A stretch of 64,000 nt of DNA from Mangifera indica (taxonomy: Eukaryota; Streptophyta; Magnoliopsida; Sapindales; Anacardiaceae). This document shows, piece by piece, positions 38,640 through 49,005 of the stretch. Position 1 is the stretch's first letter; every line of letters begins with the position of its first letter. The notes below the pieces were generated by a model that saw only the letters and a program-made list of their open reading frames with translations, did not search any database and was not told the origin of the DNA. The stretch spans positions 9,457,537 to 9,521,536 of the forward strand of contig NC_058155.1 in NCBI RefSeq assembly GCF_011075055.1, in the 5' to 3' direction. A program made the position numbers and the translations under genes.

Positions 38640-39620
38640 TCTTAAACTATAAACAAAAATATCAATATAATAATTTATTTTTTTTAAATACCCTATTGAT
38701 AAACTCATACAGAAAAAAATAATAATTTCTCTATTTTTTCTTAACCCTTTAGTAAGGAAAAAGTTCTCTATAATATAAAAAAATTCTTCAATAGAAAAAA
38801 TATCTGTAATTGAACAATAAAATTTATGATATAAAGTCATTATAAAATATTCAACTTAGACATAAAGGAGGGAGAGACGAAAATTGTCAAATTTCTTTAA
38901 GGAATTCATATATAAAATATAATATTATTGTGATTTCATGTTATTAGATTGTTTAATATTATAATTTTATATTGTTGTATTATTTAATGTTGTTATGGTA
39001 TTGTTTAATATTGTATTGATGGTTAAAAATACGAAAATTTAATTCTAGATAAAAACCAGATGAAAAATAGTTAGCAAAAAGTTAGGGGTTGGCGTCATTG
39101 CAACAAACCTGTTCTTTGTCTGATTTTTATCCAGAACTAATTTTTTGTATTTTTTAACTATCAATACAACATTAAACAATACTATAACATGAAATCATAA
39201 TATTAAATAATATAAACAACATGAAATAACAACAAAATTATATTTTAGATAAAGTCATAAACATGAATCTATTTTACATTATTTGATTTTTAATTGTTAA
39301 AAAAAAAACATAAAACATAAGTGTTTGAATAAAGAATGACTTGAATTTGAATAATTTTATTATGAAATCTTTGTAAGAAATGTGAATTATCTAAAAAAAT
39401 TTGATAATTTTTATTGTTTTTTCTCTTGTGTTTATATGAATTTTTTATAATAGCTAGCGATTCTTTTTTTTAAATTTTTTGTACAAGATTTATTGTTCAA
39501 TTATACGTGCTTGTTTTAATTATTTTTTAAAGTTATAAAGATTTTTTTTTTTTGATGGATGATGAAAAAGAGAGAATACCTCTCTATAAGAATAATGTTG
39601 ACTAGGATATTTTAGAAAAA
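38640..39620. mobile_element. Large palindromic (foldback) element, about 1 kb
   Basis: The left arm (about 38640-39070) and right arm (about 39085-39620) are imperfect reverse complements. GTATTGATGGTTAAAAATAC near 39012 pairs with GTATTTTTTAACTATCAATAC near 39148. ATTGAACAATAAAATTTATG near 38809 pairs with AAGATTTATTGTTCAATTATAC near 39485. The centre is near 39080. No coding region is present. One arm only is present in unit 2. Confidence 0.75.
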
Positions 39621-42106
39621 AAAAATTATTACGATATATTTATTAAATAAATGAGTTATATAATATATATGTATATACTATTATAAAAATTTAAAATATT
39701 CCTATTTAGTATTGTTGGCCTTTGTTTTGTTGTTATTTAAATATCGGAAGATAGCTGGTGCAACACTACAACTTGATATGACAAGTCGTTTGTCAAGAAG
39801 TTTGATTGACAGCAAATATCATATTGTTTATTTAACAATCCTGATATTTTCGAATGCTCTTGTGTGTTTAATTGTAGCTTAATACAGAATTACTTGATAA
39901 ATTTAAAAAACTTAATTATTTATATTTACTGTTAAAGTTAAAATAAAAAATATTTACAAAATTAAAAATCTATTATTTTTTAATAATAAATTCAATAATT
40001 TTTTCTCACATAAAATTTTAAAAATAACTATTTCTCCCCATAATTTTTTTTGGTCACCAACCCTGATTTCTCTCTTTCTCCATATGTTTTTTTTAACCAT
40101 CCTTGTCTTTGCCCGTAGGTTTCTTCAGCAGCCGTCCTAGTTTGATTTCTTGAACACGATTGTTTTGAAAAATGAACTTAAAAAATACACCATTATTAAT
40201 TTCATTTTCTTAGTATATTATATATTATATATATAAATACATTACTGGATCATATTATAAATATGTCCTTGTTGAATTTCCACACTTAAATATCTAGAAG
40301 ATTGTGTCATATTATTTGAAAAATATGATAATGGACTGCCGGAAAATCAAGCTTTGATCAAAATTATTAAACTCAAGAAGAAGACAAATGAAGGACATTA
40401 TTTTACCATAAACTTTTGACAAATTTATTTCTCTATTAATGATGTTTCATAAAGATCGGAAATCTCCAATTAAGCTTCGACGGAGGACTGTCGCTTGCTT
40501 GTTAAGTTGACCTCTTTGTCGGTGGTGGAGCCTCAGCCTCGGCCTTAGACATTTAATAATTTTGTGATGGATATCAAGTCAGATTAACTATTTCCAAAGT
40601 TGGCCAATCTCTTATGTTTTTGTCCACGACGATGAATACATAGACTAAATGTTCCCACCACTCAAGTTAACTTCATAGGAAAATCCAAGAGTGGATGACA
40701 TTTTGCGTGTGAAAGGTTGACCTAAAAACAAAATTTTTATTTTTAATTAGTATAAATAATATTTTCAAATCAAATTTTATTTAAAAAATTAATGGCTCCA
40801 AAATAAAATAATAATTTTATTTAATTATTAATATAAAAAATAATTTTTTATCATATTCAAATATTTTAAACATAATAATTTAATCTTAAAAAAAGTTTAA
40901 AAACTCACAAACTAATTTATGCAATCTTTTCAAATCTCATATATTTTGAAATTATTATATGACTTTAATAGTTATCATATGACATTTATACTTATAATTT
41001 GATATATTTTGTTTATTTTTTAAGTATAATTATCATTTTAAAAATTTTTGAAGAGCAAACGGATAGTTGAAATTTTCAAAAGACTTCTAAACTTTTTTCT
41101 AAATTTCTAATAACCCCTAAAAATTTAAAAAGACCCCCTAACTTTTTTTAAATTTCTAATTTTATATATAATGGAAATAATAAAATTATATATATATAAT
41201 TTATATATACAAATGATATGATATCGAATAATTTTAAATTAAATAATATATTATTTATATATAAAAAATAAATATATAAAATATTATTTGAGAAAGTGAC
41301 CGTGAAACCAATTTGGCGGTAGGTTTCTTTCTCAACAAACGTTTCTGTCCATTAATTCTGACTTTAAATGATTTTCAAGAATAATTTCCAAATGTCTGAA
41401 AAAAATAAAAAAAATAGAACATAATTTTACGAAAGTACAAATTGATGCAAATACTTTTTTCAGGATGTCCATTGAGGCGGCTATCAAATAGGGATCCTTC
41501 GATCATGTGGGTACAACGATGTGATGAACGGTTGGATGATGACGAAAAAAGGTTGAAAGAAAAAATTTGTCAGTGACATTTGGGACAACTACTAGGTGGG
41601 GTAATTACGTAGAGCATAGCACCGAGTTCACATATGGTACAGAAAATATCAAACAATAAGATCTTTTAATCTGCAATTTGTCAGTGAAAACGACCTAAGC
41701 CACACTTTAATAGGAGCTGACTTATTTTGGATCATGCGTAGCTCAGGTTCGGTTTAGATTTGTCAAATTTACTCAATCACATATGCGTAATTGGTTCATG
41801 TTTATTGCTTCAAACTCGTCTGAACTAAATTCATTTCAAGTTTAAATAAACTTGTTTTGAATCTAACTTTATCTTTAAATAGAATTAGAAATGATATCAT
41901 TTTAAGTAAGTTATGCTTGCTAAGCATGACTCTAATTTAGGTTTAGACTCAGGTTTATTTCTAGTTTTACTTTCTAGTTCATACTTGGGTTTATGTTTAT
42001 TATCTCAGATTTATGTTCAAACTCATTCAAGTTAAACTTATTTCGAGTTTGAATAAACTCGCTTTGAATTTAATTCTAATAAAAAATTTTAAAGACTCAA
42101 AGTGGA
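39621..42106. other. AT-rich spacer within unit 3
   Basis: No gene is visible. Up to about 40310 it follows the unit 1/2 pattern (AACTTGATATGACAAGTCG, TTTAACAATCCTGATATTTT, and a CCTGATTTCTCTC block near 40059). From about 40320 on it is unique to this unit: AT-rich, with oligo-A/T tracts and scattered stops in all frames. Confidence 0.5.
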
Positions 42107-42973
42107 AGAATATTAATTAAAATAGGTGTAAAAATTATTGACTAAACCTTTTTAGACAAACTTTAAATAAATTTATCTTTTTAAGCAAATTTATTTTTTA
42201 TTCCAATAATACTCTTCTTTGCTAATTATCTCTTTATTCAATATGATTTTTCGTTGGTAACATTTTCTTTTGAGCATATTTCTACATCATCATATTGATA
42301 ATAAATTTGGTAATTTATGAATCAAACATTCATAAATTTATTTAAAAATAGACTAATTTTTTGATGTGATTGTTAATATGTACAGAGCAAAACAAAAAAA
42401 TACACATAAATGCGAATAGTGCAAGTGCAAAAAGTGAGTGTGAATGTGAAAAATACAAAAAATGCGTGTATAAAGAGTACTTGTAAGTGTAAAAGTGCGT
42501 GCGAATACAAAAACTCTAAACGCACTTTCTTGCACTCATGTTTTAATAATATAAATATTATATATTGTATTATATTAAAATATGAGTGTGCACTCTCGTG
42601 CACTCATCTTATATATGTGTGTGTGTGAAGTGTATTCACATTTGCACACTTTTTGCATTAGCATTTTATGTATTTATGTTCATTTCTTTATTCCAATTTG
42701 TACTTATCAATAATCACACTAACAAATTAATATGTTTCTAAATAAGTTTACGAATGTTTAATTCATAAGTTACCAAACTTATTATCAATATGATAATTTT
42801 AGAATATGCTCAAAATAAAAGGTTACTGATGAAAAATCATACTGAAAAAATATATTGAATAAAAAGTAATTAACAAAGAAAGATATTATTGAAATAAAAA
42901 GTAAATTTACTTAAAATAATAAATTCATTCAAAGCTTATCAGTAATTTTTCTTTCTATTTTAATTAATATCTA
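42107..42973. mobile_element. Foldback element of 867 bp with long inverted repeats
   Basis: Arms of about 370 bp face each other around a centre near 42540. AGAATATTAATTAAAATAGG at the left pairs with CTATTTTAATTAATATCTA at the right. GATTTTTCGTTGGTAAC near 42245 pairs with GTTACTGATGAAAAATC near 42822. GCAAGTGCAAAAAGTG pairs with CACACTTTTTGCATTAGC. The borders carry near-identical 9-mers CAAAGTGGA (42098-42106) and CAAAGTAGG (42974-42982), consistent with a decayed Mutator-type target duplication. No transposase is visible. Confidence 0.78.
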
Positions 42974-43384
42974 CAAAGTAGGCAAAAGATCTTCAAAATA
43001 TATATATTTATTACAGCCAAACTTATCCATTTTGTGTCCTAGCTCTGATTAGTCAAGATAATTCCTACCTTTCAATCGATGACAATCGGAGGTGGGAGGG
43101 GGCCAATGCCCGGCTATCTACAAACTCTTTATAATTTTTAATATTTTATTTAAAAAAATCACGCTACAAGAATATAAAGAGTTATCTATTACAAAATATT
43201 TGAAAAAACAGGTTTACGTATATATATATTTTAAAAAGCCACTTATAGTTTGGTTTGTTTGGAAACCATTTAAATCACGGTAGAAAGCAAATCATTTTTT
43301 TGTAAGAAGGTTTAACTCAAATCCAACCCTAATCAAACTAAATCAAACAAACCATTTTTAAATTAGTAGTATTTGTCTATATTC
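42974..43384. other. Spacer upstream of PUP copy 3
   Basis: No gene is visible. Homology to the upstream regions of the other PUP genes begins only at about 43381 (GTGGGCCTCAATGATTGG). Confidence 0.5.
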
Positions 43385-43691
43385 TTAAGTGGGCCTCAAT
43401 GATTGGCGACGGAAAACTTCGCGTGGGCAGGCATTAAAAGTTCTTTGACCCCACAGATTAGGAAAAATTTAAGAAAGAAATATGCCAAAAGCCTTGAGTG
43501 GGAAACCCAAAGCCATACATTTTTATTTTCAATACCCTAAATATTCATATATGTAGTGATTTTAATTAAAAATCTCAGTTAAGATTAATCTTGTAACCTT
43601 ATTTTGAGAGATACCGATAGATATCCTGTCTTCTACTAAAAGCCTTACTAGAAGTTATTTCACCATTAACATACAGAATTCAACTCACAGC
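43385..43691 (+). promoter_or_regulatory. Conserved promoter and 5' leader of PUP copy 3
   Basis: This is equivalent to 27595-27963 and 33955-34324. Upstream conservation is shorter here, because the sequence beyond 43381 is unrelated. This copy therefore marks the minimal conserved segment of about 300 bp, which keeps TTGAGAGATACCGATAGATA and CAGAATTCAACTCACAGCATG. Confidence 0.6.
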
Positions 43692-45784
43692 ATGGCAGAG
43701 ATTGAACCCAGCACCGCCATGAAAAGAGCTCTTCTCATCCTAAACGTTATCCTCTTATCTATTGGCAACTGCGGCGGCCCACTAGTTATGCGTCTTTACT
43801 TCATCCATGGAGGCAAACGAATTTGGTTCTCAAGCTGGCTTGAAACCGGCGGTTGGCCGGTTATTATCCTCCCCATCACCATAGGTTACTTCTATCGCCG
43901 CCGCAACCCGTCATCACCCACCAACTTCTTCTTCATGAAAACTCCCATATTCATTGCCTCAGCGGTCATCGGCGTACTCACTGGCTTCGACGACTATCTC
44001 TACGCTTACGGCGTGGCTCGGCTTCCTGTTTCTACCTCTGCTTTGATTATAGCTTCCCAGTTGGCTTTCACTGCGGCTTTTGCTTATCTTTTGGTCAAAC
44101 AAAAGTTCAACTCTTATTCAATAAACGCTATATTTCTGTTGACTATAGGACCTGGTATATTGGCTCTACATACAAGCAGTGATCGGCCGGCTGGTGAATC
44201 AAATAGGGAGTATGTATTAGGGTTTGTTATGACAATCGCGGCTGCGGCTTTGTACGGATTTATATTGCCGCTTGTGGAGTTGACGTACAAGAAGGCGAAA
44301 CAAGAGATAACCTATGCTCTGGTATTGGAGATTCAGATGGTGATGTGTTTGTTTGCTACAGCCGTATGCACTGTGGGGATGCTGATCAATAATGACTTCA
44401 AGGTAATTTGTCTTTTCTCTTTTGCCTTCATCTTCTTCTCCGAATCTATAGTTCAGCTCATCTTCTATATCTGTCAATTTTTCAGACCTTATTCTACTTT
44501 TGTGCCACGTGCTACTTACCCACATGTCAAATGCTGACCAAAGAATTACAATTTTATTATAAATTAATTATTAATCAAAGAAATTAAGCACTTTGGCAAA
44601 GTATGATTCTGCCCGAGTCTAATCTAAGAGATCTTTTTTGTATTTTAAATCAAAATTTGTCAGCCGAATCGACAAACTACAACCAAAAGCATCATGACGA
44701 AGCTCTTGATCTGCCTATACAATAGATGTGAGGTTGATTTAAGATTTGAGTTTGTTTAAGCTTAAATTGGCTTGATATAAGTGAAACCAAGCTTGAGTTC
44801 ATCAACTTCACTTTAAAAATGTTTGAATTCGATTTAATTGAAAAAAATCAAGTTCAATTCAATATTAAAACAATATTTTTTTATACGTATATATTTTAAT
44901 TAAAATAACTTTGTTTTAGTTGATTCATATTAAAATTTTTAAGTTTAATGAGCCAAATAGCTCGAAAGCTAAAATTTGAATTTGAAAATATTTAATTCTC
45001 AAACTTTGAGTTTGTTTGAGTCAAACTTAAATTCAAGTTAAATCTAGTCTTAAATTAATCACTAAACTCTAAAATTTTTTTATTTAGTGTAATTGATTTA
45101 GTTTCAAAAAATCAACTGAATTCGAATTCGAAGGGGTTCATCACCATTAAAAAATAAATAAAAGGGAAAGAAAATATAAATATGCTATACAATTCTCTCA
45201 TCTAGTCTCATTAAAGCCGCACGTTTATTACCTAATATTATTAAAACTAATAAATTTAAAATATTAAAATCGAATGTCGTCGCTTTGGCCGAGTGGTTAA
45301 GGCATGTGCCTGCAGCCCTGCTAAGTACATGGGGTTTCCCTGCAAGAGTCCGAATCTCTCAGGCGACGATATTTTTTAAAATTTTGCATGCAAATTTAAA
45401 TTCATTTTCACTTACAGATTCAAGATATTTGATTTATTTTTACAGGTCATTGGAAGAGAAGCCAGAGAGTTCGAACTGGGCGAAACAAGGTATTATGTGC
45501 TAGTAGTGGGAACTGCATTAATCTTGCAATGCTTTTTCTTAGGAGCCATTGGTGTGATTTTTTGTGGGTCGTCTTTGTTATCCGCTATAATCATCGCCGT
45601 TCTACTTCCGGTAATAGAAATTCTGGCAGTCATTTTCTACCAAGAAAAGTTTCAAGCAGAAAAGGGCATTTCTCTTGCACTTTCCCTCTGGGGCTTTGCT
45701 TCATACTTTTATGGGGAAATAAAACACACCAGAAAGGAAAAACCAACGCCTCAAACAGAGATGCTTCCAGTTTCTAACACTTGA
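43692..45784 (+). CDS. Purine permease (PUP) family transporter, copy 3
   Basis: There are two exons, 43692-44402 and 45446-45784, in phase 0, encoding 349 aa. The N terminus is four residues shorter than in copies 1 and 2 ([15 protein letters not shown] lacks the SASNP stretch). The core is closer to copy 1 ([20 protein letters not shown]). Exon 2 has its own changes: [36 protein letters not shown]. All about ten membrane segments are intact. The 1,043-bp intron carries a tRNA-Ser relic with an 8-base insertion. Confidence 0.92.
45279..45368 (+). pseudogene. tRNA-Ser(GCU)-like relic in the intron of PUP copy 3, with 8-bp insertion
   Basis: This 90-nt segment is otherwise the best-preserved copy at its ends. 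The acceptor stem GTCGCTT pairs with AGGCGAC, and GGCCGAGTGGTTAAGGC is intact. The anticodon arm reads GTGCCT-GCAGCCCT-GCTAAGTAC, where GCAGCCCT is an 8-base insertion just 5' of the GCT anticodon. Plant tRNA-Ser genes have no intron, and introns sit 3' of the anticodon, so this is damage rather than an intron. The T arm is AAGAG-TCCGAAT-CTCTC. Confidence 0.8.
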
Positions 45785-45880
45785 TATGAACATGAACCCA
45801 TTACTGTAAGTTGTATTATCTCCTTGGCATGCCAATATTTTTTACTTTAATAACTCAAAAGCGAGGGACTTTAAGAAAAT

Positions 45881-48178
45881 AATAACAATAATAAAACTAG
45901 AACCCTTTCTGTTCATTCCTTTCTCTAGTCTGTGCTTTTCTTTTATGCTCACTGAAACATATCAACTTCCTCTTTAGATACGCGCATGCAGAGTGTTTAA
46001 TCTTGCCGTGTTTGGTTCAGTGCTTAATCAAATGCGGGTGGGGATGGATTTGAACTTTTGTTAATTGATGTGGAGCAAATTGAATAATATATATCGGCGG
46101 CACGCAATCATGAGTTAATTTTTGGTTTAAATCCAAGAGATGTCAACCGTGAGAGGCTTATTATGATGTGGATGACGAAGATGTTGATTGTATTAACGGA
46201 TTTTCTCATCATTTAAGAGAATGTGTTTCAATTTAAATGATAAGTACCTCTAAATTAAGACTATGATGTTTAATTGTCACAAAATAATGTAAAAGACAAC
46301 AACAATTTATAAAGGGTTGAGCCGCATAATTACGTAGAAGATGATGATACTTTACAAAGGGGTCATGAAATTGATGATGAATATACCCGATATTGATATA
46401 TTAAAAACAACAAAGAATTGGGTATGTGAAAATAGAGAAAAAAGCTTCAAATTGGAATACCTTTGATGGTAGTTATAAAATGAATGATATTTCTATTAAG
46501 AAATCTGATTTTAAAGAGAAAATTTGTGTTAATTATAATATTGAAGATATAAGTAGTTTTTAGTATGCAAATCTAGTTTATACTAATGTATTGCTAGAGG
46601 TCAAGAATGTTTCAGGTCATTCATTTTATTAATTACTAGCTTCATTAAAAATTAAATGATTTCTCTTTTTTTTTTAAATATAAAACTTAAAGAAAACTCA
46701 TAAAAAATAATGACAAATAAATAATATTATTTATGATTAGTTGATTGAGTGTTGTGATTGTCACACTTTCATATCATTAATCTATATTAGTCTGATTATT
46801 CATAATTGAACAGCATTTTACATCAATCAACCAACCAAGCATAGTTTAATTTTGAACTAACTATTTTAATTTCGAACCAAATTAGAATTAATATTTATTT
46901 AAATTGACCTTAATTCGAATTCACCTCCCATTCATGTAATATCTTAATTTTATCAAATCACCACTTCAAACACAACCATTCTCAATAAACTAAACCCTAG
47001 CAGACTAGGCCCCCCCGCCGTCCATTGACTTGGAAATGCCGTTGGACAAACGATAAAGATTGTGGCCTTCGGGTTGGCAAGATATAAATTACAATAAAAG
47101 ATTATCTAACACACAACGGCTAAGCGCAGAGCATTTATTGGCGCTAAGTTCGGAGAACGCGGCGAGCTTCGTCTTTGGTCAAAGAAAACACAGGTAGCAT
47201 GAAAATCCCAAACTACCCCGGATCAGTGAGGCCGTTCAGATTTAGGCTCATCTCTAACCGAGAAAACAAAGAAAATATTGAAAAGGTTTGCATTAAAACC
47301 CAACCAAATAAATCAAAATTATTACGAAATGTTTTGTACGCTTTGTTTGTACATATAGTATTATTCGGAAAGAATAAAATTTATTTCTTCGCAGCATTCT
47401 GAAACTATAGCGGAGCCAAAAAGTGAGAACAGGCAATGACTTGCTGCCGATGAATGGGGTATGACAAAGGTACTTGACTGATTGTATTATTAAACTGTCG
47501 AATTGTATTTGCTGAAATCCTTCAAAACGGTCTCATTATTCTTGCCAAAAATCTCTCCATCAAAGTTATGTTAGAATTTCTGCTCAGCCAATCATTTTTT
47601 TCAGGAACAAGAGGATTAACAGGAATAGAGAGAACTCAAGCATGAACTTTCCACCTGATGCTCGTTCGATAATTTGCCGCCACCTGAAAGTTCAACCAGA
47701 AGATAAGCTGCTGATTAAGTCTGTTATCCATTTCAGGATCTTCGTTACAAACAGTAAAACAAGCGTCACAAACAGTAATTTGACTGTCTACAATTCAGAG
47801 TTAATAATCCATTCAATATCAATGTTCGAACAATATGATTTTAGTTGAGAAAGAACATTTCTGAGATATGAAAGAAAGCCAACACAACTATCATCAAGAT
47901 GCCAGACAACACACATGCAGCGTGGCTTTCAAGAACTGGTAGATTAATTAACCAGTCAAAAGGGGAAAAAAAAAAAACAAGCATGCAGCCTATACCATCT
48001 CAAATTCTTTTCTCCTCCAACACTGGAGAGTAGAGTCAGGAGACATATTCCTGTACTATTTTATGTCAAAGAGATGGAAACATCAAACATGCAACTAAAA
48101 TATGCACAGACCCAACCTATGATGAAATTTCATGTAATAAGATAACATAAGGAAGTATGTCATGAAAACATGAATCAC
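45881..48178. other. Intergenic DNA between the PUP array and the DnaJ gene
   Basis: No protein gene is supported. The stretch at about 46995-47260 is less AT-rich than its surroundings (for example GGCGCTAAGTTCGGAGAACG). It has no long ORF and no RNA family I recognise. The part just below 48179 should be the 3' UTR of the minus-strand DnaJ gene. Possible alternative 3' exons on the minus strand at about 47848-47915 and 47950-47995 are weak. Confidence 0.45.
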
Positions 48179-48935
48179 TTACCAATTTCCTTCACTGGAG
48201 GTGCTGTTCTCACTATTAATTCCCTCTTTTGCAAATTCTTCCAATATAGCACGTTGGCGTTTGTTTAATGCTCTATCCAAAAAAGGAAAAATTAATTCCA
48301 GAAGATATAGCTCATTTCTTCTGGCTTAACACACATAATGCAATCCAAAGTTCTACAAGTGATCACAGTGAAAGATCTCATTTCACAATTGAATTATACT
48401 AACACAAACTGTCAAAATTATGTACAACAGCTAGATTCCACAGTTCAAGTATCTCTAAAACTGATACATCAATTTAATACACAAGATAACAAGTTCAAGT
48501 CCTCAAAATCCCCACATCTTCCCATTGCAAATAAACCGTGAGTAAAAGATCTAGTAGCTATTCCTTTGCACAACACACAAAAGTAAAACCAGGGAAACAG
48601 GGTTGCAACAGAAGAGCCAGAATACACTTTCATTAGACTAAGACAAAAGTATCTAAAATATATATTTGCAAACAAAATTCCATTTTCACAGCCCAACCAA
48701 CAAAAATGACTTCTAAGCAACCTTAAAATAATGAAGAGTCAACTAATGGAACATGCAAGAATGAATTCCAAGTTCAAGAACAGCAAAAAACATATATGGT
48801 CACCCTTGTTTAATGTAATCAAATACTCAAGGAACCATTAAGTTCAATTTTATCTATCTCAAGTTCCAGCCACAACTAAGGAATTGTTGGTTAGCCCAAT
48901 TCTGTTCAGCAAAAATAATTATATTTGTACATCCA

Positions 48936-49005
<70 letters not shown>

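Larger units (their letters stand above)
37927..45880 (+). repeat. Tandem segmental repeat unit 3 (about 7.95 kb)
   Basis: Homology to units 1 and 2 runs from TTTTCTTAATTCTGTAGTG at 37927 through the PUP gene to about 45880, where the flanks diverge. The unit has extra DNA between about 40270 and 43380, including the 867-bp foldback at 42107-42973. It also has a complete palindrome at 38640-39620. It lacks the G-rich closing block found in units 1 and 2. Confidence 0.8.

Noticed and set aside
45285..45503. Small ORF ([12 protein letters not shown]...) in the PUP copy 3 intron
   Set aside because: It is a translation of the tRNA-Ser relic plus the following intron and exon 2 edge. Similar ORFs at 29576 and 36679 have the same origin.
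46100..46620. Possible transposase or copia remnant
   Set aside because: Conceptual translations contain some acidic coding-like stretches, but nothing aligned with a family motif, and stops are frequent.
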